Positions 57,903 to 64,000 of a DNA stretch of 64,000 nucleotides are shown here, piece by piece. The stretch spans positions 124,001 through 188,000 of the forward strand of contig NZ_PXYL01000010.1 in the NCBI RefSeq assembly GCF_003012705.1. Direction: 5' to 3'. This stretch comes from Pseudaminobacter soli (ex Li et al. 2025) (GTDB lineage: Bacteria > Pseudomonadota > Alphaproteobacteria > Rhizobiales > Rhizobiaceae). The notes under the pieces are model-generated. The model ran no database searches. It had not been told where the DNA came from and saw nothing but the letters and a program-made list of their open reading frames with translations. Numbering within the stretch: position 1 is the stretch's first letter; every line of letters starts with the position of its first letter. The position numbers were made by a program, and so were the translations under genes.

Positions 57903-59660
57903 ATGAACATCTTCGCCGATTTCAACGAGCGGATCATCAAGGTCGTTGAAGGCCTCGACCTGAAGGACAAGGACGGCGGCGTCGTCGACCTCACGCGCAT
58001 CGCCGTCGAGCCGCCGCGAGATGCCTCCCATGGCGACCTGGCGACCAATGCCGCGATGGTGCTGGCCAAGCCCACCGGGCAGAACCCGCGCGCTCTCGCA
58101 GAGAAGATCGCCGAGGCGCTGCGGCAGGATAAGGACGTTGCCGCCGTCGATGTTGCCGGCCCCGGCTTCGTCAATCTGCGGCTCACCGATGGCTTCTGGC
58201 AGTCGCATCTGCAGGGCGTGCTCAAGCTGGGCGCCGACTACGGCCGCTCCAAGGCCGGCAAGGGCACCAAGGTCAATGTCGAGTATGTCTCGGCCAACCC
58301 GACCGGGCCCATGCATGTCGGCCACTGCCGCGGTGCGGTGGTAGGCGACACGCTCGCCAACCTGCTGGGCTTTGCCGGCTACGACGTGACCAAGGAATAT
58401 TACATCAACGACGCCGGCGCGCAGATCGACGTGCTGGCGCGCTCGGCCATGCTGCGCTACCGCGAGGCGCTGGGCGAGGACATTGGCGAGATTCCGCCTG
58501 GCCTTTACCCGGGCGATTATCTGGTGCCGGTCGGCCAGGCGCTGGTCAAGGAGTTCGGCGATGGCCTGCTGCGCAAGCCTGAGGCCGAGGCAATCGCCAT
58601 CATCAAGGAGCGGACCATCGAGGCCATGATGGTCATGATCCGTGAGGATCTGGCACTGCTCAACGTCCATCACGAAGTGTTCTTCTCCGAGCGCACGCTG
58701 CACGCCAACGACGCGGCCGCGATCCGTTCGGCGATCACCGACCTGACGCTCAAGGGCCACGTCTACAAGGGCAAGCTGCCGCCGCCGAAGGGCCAGAAGC
58801 CGGAAGATTGGGAAGATCGCGAGCAGACGCTGTTCCGCTCCACCGATGTCGGTGACGACATCGACCGGCCGCTGGTCAAGTCGGATGGCAGCTTCACCTA
58901 TTTCGCCGCCGACGTTGCCTATCTCAAGGACAAGCTGCAGCGCGGCTTCAACGAGACGATCTTCATCCTGGGCGCCGACCACGGCGGCTACGTCAAGCGC
59001 ATGGAAGCGCTGGCGAAGGCCGTTTCCGGCGGCTCGATGAAGCTGACGGTTCTGCTGTGCCAACTCGTCAAGCTCTACCGCGCCGGCGAGCCGGTGCGCA
59101 TGTCCAAGCGTTCGGGCGATTTCATCACGCTGCGCGACGTGGTCGAGGAAGTTGGCCGCGACCCGATCCGCTTCATGATGCTCTACCGCAAGAACGATGC
59201 GCCGCTCGATTTCGACTTCGCCAAGGTTACCGAGCAGTCGAAGGACAATCCGGTGTTCTACGTGCAGTATGCTTCGGCACGTTGCCACTCGGTGTTCCGG
59301 CAGGCTGCCGAACAACTGGGCGAGGCGACCTTCGATCGCGCATCGCTTGCCGCAAATGCCGCACTTCTCACCGATGAGAGCGAGATCGGCCTGATCCGGA
59401 AGCTGGCAGAATATCCGCGTCTGATCGAGTCGGCTGCGCAGGCGCAGGAGCCGCATAGACTGGCGTTTTACCTGTATGACCTAGCGTCGACCTTCCACGG
59501 ACACTGGAATCGTGGCACGGACAACCAGGACTTACGTTTTGTTAAGGTTAACGACCGAGAATTGACGCATGCCAGACTTGGGCTGGTGCAGGCTGTATCC
59601 GACGTCTTGACGTCTGGCCTGGCGTTGATCGGAGCGGAAGCGCCCGCCGAGATGCGCTAG
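57903..59660 (+). CDS. argS: Arginyl-tRNA synthetase
   Basis: 585 residues. The N-terminal Add-1 domain (residues 1-110) recognises the D-loop of tRNA-Arg. The HIGH motif is [15 protein letters not shown] near residues 130-144, and the KMSKS loop is replaced by RMSKRSGDF near 400, as in many ArgRS. The C-terminal anticodon-binding domain ends in [14 protein letters not shown]. The order dgt-like - argS - SPOR - nagZ is common in rhizobia. Confidence 0.97.
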   Translation: MNIFADFNERIIKVVEGLDLKDKDGGVVDLTRIAVEPPRDASHGDLATNAAMVLAKPTGQNPRALAEKIAEALRQDKDVAAVDVAGPGFVNLRLTDGFWQSHLQGVLKLGADYGRSKAGKGTKVNVEYVSANPTGPMHVGHCRGAVVGDTLANLLGFAGYDVTKEYYINDAGAQIDVLARSAMLRYREALGEDIGEIPPGLYPGDYLVPVGQALVKEFGDGLLRKPEAEAIAIIKERTIEAMMVMIREDLALLNVHHEVFFSERTLHANDAAAIRSAITDLTLKGHVYKGKLPPPKGQKPEDWEDREQTLFRSTDVGDDIDRPLVKSDGSFTYFAADVAYLKDKLQRGFNETIFILGADHGGYVKRMEALAKAVSGGSMKLTVLLCQLVKLYRAGEPVRMSKRSGDFITLRDVVEEVGRDPIRFMMLYRKNDAPLDFDFAKVTEQSKDNPVFYVQYASARCHSVFRQAAEQLGEATFDRASLAANAALLTDESEIGLIRKLAEYPRLIESAAQAQEPHRLAFYLYDLASTFHGHWNRGTDNQDLRFVKVNDRELTHARLGLVQAVSDVLTSGLALIGAEAPAEMR

Positions 59661-59762
59661 GCCGCTGGGGAAACCTGTCAACTTTTGCCCACATTGCGCT
59701 GGTAAGGCCCAACCTTACGCGACGTACAACACGTCCGAATAGTGCGAGTTTCGGGAAAGAGT

Positions 59763-62700
59763 ATGGCAGACAAAACCCAGCTGAGAGTTGCCGATCGGGA
59801 AGGTTTGTCGAACGATGATCCGTTCGCTGAACTTACCCGCATCATGGGATTTGATCCGCGCGAACCTGCCCGTCAGCCTGAACAGTCGTCGGCCGATAAT
59901 ATTCTTGGCGACGACTTCGGCATCGACCTCGAAAAGGAGTTGATGGGCGAGTTCGGCGATTTCGCTGAGCAGGGCGGGGAGGTTGTGGCCTACACCCCTG
60001 CCGAGCAGCGTCATGCTGCTTCTCAGGCGGCGGAGCCTGGTTACGAAGAGGCAGCCTACGAGGCCGAAACTGCCTACCAGCCTGCGTATCAGTCGGAGGC
60101 TGCCTACCAGCCGGCTTACGAGGCGGAACCTGCGCACGGGTCCGTCTACGAAGCTGAAACTGCGTATCAGCCTGCCTACGAAGCCGAACCCACTTACGAA
60201 CCGGCCTCCGAAGCCGGTACCGCGTACGGATCTGCCTATGAGGCGGAAACTGCGCACGAATCTGCCTACGAAGCTGAAACTGCCTATCAACCTGCCTACA
60301 AAGCCGACGCCACATACGAACCCGCCTCCGAGGCTGGCACGGCATATGAGGCTACCTACCAGGCCGAGCCAGCGTACCAGCCCGCCTATGAGGCTGAAGC
60401 CTCTCACCAGCCTGCCTATGAGCCGGAATACGAGCAGGCGCCTCAGTACGAGCCCGCTGCCTACGCCGTAGAAGAGCCCATCGCTGACGCGTTCGATCAG
60501 GCCCTGGCCTCGTCGCAGGAAGACGAGTTCGCCATTAACGGCGATTGGCAGCCTGCCGAGGAAGTGGAGCAAGTTGCTGCGTACCAGGCGGACGAAGCTG
60601 TTCCGGCCTACGAGCCCGTTGCCTATGCCGAGCCCGTCGCCGCGCAGCACGCTCACCCGAATTACGCGGCCGAAGAAGATTTCGCCGCCGACTTCGATGC
60701 CGCGCTGGCTGAAGTCGACATGGATTTCACCGCTGCGCCTCTGGCGTCCGCCGGTGGCCCGACCTTCGAGCCCGAGCTTGATCTGGATGCTGAGCTTGAG
60801 CACCGGCTGCAGCAGGAAAGCGCACCCGAGCCCTTCGCCGAGCCTGAGGTGGCCGGCCCGAGCCTCGAGGACGAACTGAATGCCCTGCTCGGCAATATGT
60901 CGCCATCACATGCGGTGGCAGACGAGCCGGTTGCCTTCGCTGCGCCTGTCGTCGACGACTACGAGCCCGTCGCCCATTACGAGCCTGCTGCTCATTACGA
61001 GCCGGAGCTCGAGGCTGTCGATGTGGCTCCTGTCGCGTACCAAGACGAAACGCCGGCCTATCAGGAGGACGTAGCGGCGGTTGATCAGTTCGATCTCGAT
61101 CTCGATCTCGCCGACGAAGATTTCCTGACCGAAACACCGGCCGCTCCGGTCGCTCGTTACGAGCCGGAGTTCGAGGCCGCCGATGCGGCCCCCGTCGCGT
61201 CGTACCAAGACGAAACTCCAGCCTATCAGGAGGACGTCGCGGCGACTGACGAATTCGATCTCGGTCTTTCCGACGAAGATTTTCTGGCCGAAGCACCGAC
61301 CGCTCCTTCTATGGAGGCTTCCTATGCTGCGGGCCGTAGCGACTATGCCTATTCTCGCGGCAATTTCCGCGTGCAGTCGGCGGAAGATTATTATTCCGCT
61401 CCGGTAGCGGCCTATGAGGCGCCCGTTGAAGCCGAAGAACCGGCAGTCGAACCTGTCGCATATGCGCCCGAACCGGAATTCGTGCCGGCCGCAGAGGCCG
61501 AAGTCGAGCCCGACTTCGATCTGAGCTTCGACGATGATGATTTCGATGCGGCCTTCGCCAAATCCATCGAGGAGCCGGCTTCCTATGCCGACGAGACCGA
61601 TGGCGCGGAACAGCCGAAGGCGGAAGCCGCTGAAGAAGACGATCCATACACTGAGCTCGCAGCCCTGACGCAGTCCTTTGCGTCGGCGCCCCCCGCAGCC
61701 CCCTCCTGGAACCCAGATGCCGCGCCAGCCGCGGAGCAATCGAACTCGCAGTATGAGCAGATGAGCTACGACCGAACCCAGCATTCGACTTCGGGTTTTG
61801 ACGACTATCCCGATATCGAGACCGTGGATGTGCCAGAACAGGCTGTTGCCCTGGCCGACGACCTCGATCTGCCTGAACTGACCTTCGAAGAGGATGTGCC
61901 GACGGTTGCCGCATATGATGACATCGATGCGGAATTTGCGAGCCTTCTCAATGATATGAATGCGCCTGAGCCGGCCGCTCCGGAGCCTGCGAAGCCGGCT
62001 GCGCCGGTGGATGACTTTGCCGCGGATTTCGAGCGCGAATTCCAGCTCGAAGACCCAACCTATCAGTCCGGCAGCTACGCCTATCCGGCGGCGGCCGCCG
62101 CTGGTGCGGTTGCAACTGCCGCCGCCTTCGGCGCCGCTGCCCCGCGCTCGGCCTATGCCCAGCCCGTCAGCACGGCCTCGGCCGCAGGCGACATGTTCGG
62201 CTCTGCGGCGCACGGCCAGCAGCAGCCCGGCTTCGAATACGACCCCGATCTCGATGACGAGATGAGCCTGCCCGCCTATGGCGAAGCGGAAGAGGCTCGC
62301 CGTCCGCAGCGTCGCGGCATGCTGATCGCCGCGATCATCGGCGGCGTGGTGGTCCTCGGCGGTGTCGGCGCCTTTGCCCTGTCGCGTGGCGGCGTGGGTT
62401 CGGGCGCGCCGGCCATCATCAAGGCGGATGACGGTCCGGTGAAGGTGCGTCCGGAGAATCCGGGTGGCACCGCGGTCCCGAACCAGGACAACAAGGTCTA
62501 CGAGACAGTCGCGCGTACGCCCTCCAGTGAGCCTACCCAGCAGAAGCTCGTGACGACAGCCGAGACGCCGGTCGACATGACTGCCCAGGAAGCTCCGCTC
62601 GACGACGAAGAGACCATTGTCGGCAGCGATGAGACGATGCCGATGGGCAAGTCGGAAGACCGGATACAGCAGGCGATCCAGGACGACACCGCTCCAGCGC

Positions 62701-63278
62701 AGAATACTGAAGTGGCCGCAGTTGCGCCGCGCAAGGTCCGTACGATGGTCGTCAGGGCTGACGGCACGCTGGTGCCCCGCGAAGATCCGGCTCCTGCTCT
62801 TGCGCCCGCTGTTGCAACCAATCCGGCACCGGCTGCTGCAACTCCTGCAGCCGCACCTGCGGAACCGGTTCCGGCTGAGGCCGCCGCGCCCAAGCCGGCT
62901 TCGAAGCCGCAGCCTTCGGCTACGCCGGCCTCGGTGGCGGTTGCTCCGACGCGCCCGTCCGATCAGCCCGTCGACGTCGTCGGCGAGGTAAAGCCGGATA
63001 AGGTCGCGGCGCTGAACGCCAATGCCGGCGCAGCGGGCGAATGGGCGATGCAGATTGCTTCCCAGCCGAGCGAGGCCGCCGCACAGTCGTCCTACCAGGA
63101 CCTGCTGCGCAAGTATGGCAACGTGCTGAACGGTCACCCGGCCAACGTCGTCAAGGCTGAGATTGCCGGCAAGGGAACGTTCTGGCGCGTCCGCGTGCCC
63201 GCACCGACCCGCAACGATGCCATCGCGCTGTGCGAAAGCTACAAGGCAGCGGGCGGCAGCTGCTTCGTCTCGAAGTAA
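59763..63278 (+). CDS. Large SPOR-domain membrane protein with tandem repeats
   Basis: 1171 residues from ATG 59763 (GGGAAAGA upstream). A short N-terminal cytoplasmic block (FAELTRIMGFDPRE) is followed by about 800 acidic, Tyr/Ala/Glu/Pro-rich residues likely to be disordered. A single membrane helix (MLIAAIIGGVVVLGGVGAFA, near 853-872), a Pro/Ala periplasmic linker and a C-terminal SPOR domain (AMQIASQPSEAAAQSSYQDL onward) follow. SPOR binds denuded septal glycan strands. The cytoplasmic part is far longer than in most SPOR proteins and contains two kinds of duplicated units. Located between argS and nagZ, it is probably a cell-division or wall-remodelling factor. Confidence 0.9.
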   Translation: MADKTQLRVADREGLSNDDPFAELTRIMGFDPREPARQPEQSSADNILGDDFGIDLEKELMGEFGDFAEQGGEVVAYTPAEQRHAASQAAEPGYEEAAYEAETAYQPAYQSEAAYQPAYEAEPAHGSVYEAETAYQPAYEAEPTYEPASEAGTAYGSAYEAETAHESAYEAETAYQPAYKADATYEPASEAGTAYEATYQAEPAYQPAYEAEASHQPAYEPEYEQAPQYEPAAYAVEEPIADAFDQALASSQEDEFAINGDWQPAEEVEQVAAYQADEAVPAYEPVAYAEPVAAQHAHPNYAAEEDFAADFDAALAEVDMDFTAAPLASAGGPTFEPELDLDAELEHRLQQESAPEPFAEPEVAGPSLEDELNALLGNMSPSHAVADEPVAFAAPVVDDYEPVAHYEPAAHYEPELEAVDVAPVAYQDETPAYQEDVAAVDQFDLDLDLADEDFLTETPAAPVARYEPEFEAADAAPVASYQDETPAYQEDVAATDEFDLGLSDEDFLAEAPTAPSMEASYAAGRSDYAYSRGNFRVQSAEDYYSAPVAAYEAPVEAEEPAVEPVAYAPEPEFVPAAEAEVEPDFDLSFDDDDFDAAFAKSIEEPASYADETDGAEQPKAEAAEEDDPYTELAALTQSFASAPPAAPSWNPDAAPAAEQSNSQYEQMSYDRTQHSTSGFDDYPDIETVDVPEQAVALADDLDLPELTFEEDVPTVAAYDDIDAEFASLLNDMNAPEPAAPEPAKPAAPVDDFAADFEREFQLEDPTYQSGSYAYPAAAAAGAVATAAAFGAAAPRSAYAQPVSTASAAGDMFGSAAHGQQQPGFEYDPDLDDEMSLPAYGEAEEARRPQRRGMLIAAIIGGVVVLGGVGAFALSRGGVGSGAPAIIKADDGPVKVRPENPGGTAVPNQDNKVYETVARTPSSEPTQQKLVTTAETPVDMTAQEAPLDDEETIVGSDETMPMGKSEDRIQQAIQDDTAPAQNTEVAAVAPRKVRTMVVRADGTLVPREDPAPALAPAVATNPAPAAATPAAAPAEPVPAEAAAPKPASKPQPSATPASVAVAPTRPSDQPVDVVGEVKPDKVAALNANAGAAGEWAMQIASQPSEAAAQSSYQDLLRKYGNVLNGHPANVVKAEIAGKGTFWRVRVPAPTRNDAIALCESYKAAGGSCFVSK
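60060..60419 (+). repeat. Twelve tandem 30-base (10-residue) units inside the SPOR gene
   Basis: Starting at codon 100, the protein repeats a decapeptide near EAETAYQPAY twelve times without gaps. Units 3-6 (60120-60239) and 7-10 (60240-60359) also match each other in order, so a 120-base block was duplicated. Every unit is in frame, so copy number could change without disrupting the gene. Confidence 0.9.
60996..61310 (+). repeat. Two tandem copies of a ~54-residue unit inside the SPOR gene
   Basis: Copy 1 (60996-61157) and copy 2 (61158-about 61310) both run from YEPE through YQDETPAYQEDVAA to DEDFL and a Pro/Ala end. They are in frame and adjacent, a second, independent duplication in the same gene. 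Confidence 0.85.
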
Positions 63279-63308
63279 GGGCTAGCCCTGGCCGAGGCAT
63301 TGAGATCG

Positions 63309-63336
63309 AAGACCGGCGCAACCCGCCGGTCTTTGC
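63309..63336 (+). terminator. Intrinsic terminator after the SPOR gene
   Basis: AAGACCGGCG (63309-63318), loop CAACC, CGCCGGTCTT (63324-63333) followed by T: a 10-bp stem with a short T-tail. Confidence 0.8.
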
Positions 63337-63417
63337 ATTTGAACCGTCGACAAACGCTGGCTTGGCTCGAAAGTGGGCGGATTCCCACGGCTGTTAGGTT
63401 GATCTAGTCTGGAAACC

Positions 63418-64000
63418 ATGACCGAATCAAAATCGATGATTCTCGGCTGCGCCGGGAAAACGCTCACCCAGGACGAAATCCGCTTCTATGGCGATGAGCG
63501 TCCCTGGGGTTTTATCCTGTTTGCCCGCAATGTCGGCGAGCCGGAGCAGATCCGCGATCTCGTGGCCGCAATGCGCGACAGCGTCGGGCGGCCGGATGCG
63601 CCGGTGTTCATCGACCAGGAGGGCGGACGCGTGCAGCGGCTGCGCCCGCCGCTTGCGCCCAACTATCCGGCCGGAGCCGCCATTGGCGAGCTCTATAAGC
63701 GTGATCGGGAGGCGGGGCTGCGAGCGGCTTGGCTGCTTTCGCGTCTGCACGCCTTCGATCTGTCGGGCTTGGACATCACGGCCGACTGTTTGCCGGTGCT
63801 CGACGTTCCGATCGAAGGCGCAAGCGACGTCATCGGCAGTCGCGCCTATGGCAAGAACCCGGAGACCGTTACCGCGCTTGGCAAGGCCGCTGCCGAAGGC
63901 CTGCTGGCCGGCGGCGTTCTGCCCGTAATGAAACATGTTCCCGGCCATGGCCGCGCATTCTCGGACAGCCATCTGGAGCTGCCGACCGTCCATACGCCGA
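63418..64000 (+). CDS. nagZ: Beta-N-acetylhexosaminidase NagZ (3' end outside window)
   Basis: 194 residues are visible from ATG 63418; the frame is still open at the window edge. It belongs to glycoside hydrolase family 3: the N-terminal barrel includes GFILFARNVG near residue 30, FIDQEGGRVQRLR near 63-75, and the diagnostic KHVPGHGRAFSDSHLELP near 173-190, which carries the catalytic His and the stabilising residues of NagZ. It removes GlcNAc from anhydromuropeptides in wall recycling. It follows the SPOR gene after a terminator and in rhizobia is usually followed by scpA/scpB. Confidence 0.95.
   Translation, partial: MTESKSMILGCAGKTLTQDEIRFYGDERPWGFILFARNVGEPEQIRDLVAAMRDSVGRPDAPVFIDQEGGRVQRLRPPLAPNYPAGAAIGELYKRDREAGLRAAWLLSRLHAFDLSGLDITADCLPVLDVPIEGASDVIGSRAYGKNPETVTALGKAAAEGLLAGGVLPVMKHVPGHGRAFSDSHLELPTVHTP

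Noticed and set aside
60060-60419. Regularly spaced 30-base repeats as a possible CRISPR array
   Set aside because: No unique spacers: units are contiguous, in frame and encode a decapeptide inside a large gene.
60906-63137. 743-residue minus-strand open frame
   Set aside because: Shadow of the SPOR gene; its Arg/Gly/Leu-rich composition is the complement of the Ala/Glu/Pro-rich coding strand.

Overview
The window reads as chromosomal DNA of a high-GC alphaproteobacterium of the order Hyphomicrobiales (Rhizobiales), most like Mesorhizobium, Aminobacter or other Phyllobacteriaceae. This rests on protein content: an ExoR-type periplasmic Sel1 regulator, a PopZ/DUF2497 polar organiser, FCD-type GntR and LysR regulators beside many ABC importers, DUF1236 and RcnB small secreted proteins, and the gene order argS - SPOR protein - nagZ. 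The genus is inferred; no rRNA is present.

Layout. 1-10057 is a catabolic block: a Dpp/Opp-type ABC importer (start cut off by the window edge), a DUF1684 protein, an amidase, a class III aminotransferase, two short-chain dehydrogenases and a GntR/FCD regulator. The divergent amidase/aminotransferase promoter carries a pair of inverted operator-like palindromes. 10286-13114 is an FtsK translocase without membrane segments. 13330-24760 is the most interesting block: a frameshifted formamidase-like hydrolase, a LysR regulator, and a long plus-strand operon with an unknown 116-residue protein, a divergent DapA-family lyase, a complete 3-hydroxyanthranilate 3,4-dioxygenase, a metallo-beta-lactamase-fold hydrolase between two paralogous periplasmic binding proteins, a full branched-chain-type ABC importer and an aspartate-dehydrogenase-like enzyme. 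It looks like an uptake and breakdown locus for a tryptophan/kynurenine-type or related aminoaromatic compound, in a gene combination I do not recognise as a named pathway.

24919-35919 is a mixed accessory stretch: small secreted or conserved proteins (DUF465, DUF1236, DUF302, DUF4180), an APC permease, LuxR regulator and amidase group, and a two-subunit molybdenum hydroxylase with a Tat signal. From 36 kb the content becomes core-like: tRNA-Gln, a flippase-like membrane protein, Ppx/GppA, RlmE, an MFS exporter, tRNA-Asn, tRNA-Cys, Pcm, TolC, PopZ, ValS, a FadL-type porin, ExoR, Xth, an NCS2 purine permease, ErpA, a dGTPase, ArgS, a very large SPOR protein with internal tandem repeats, and the first part of NagZ, which runs off the end.

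Several strong intrinsic terminators separate these units. I saw no insertion sequence, prophage, CRISPR array or rRNA operon.
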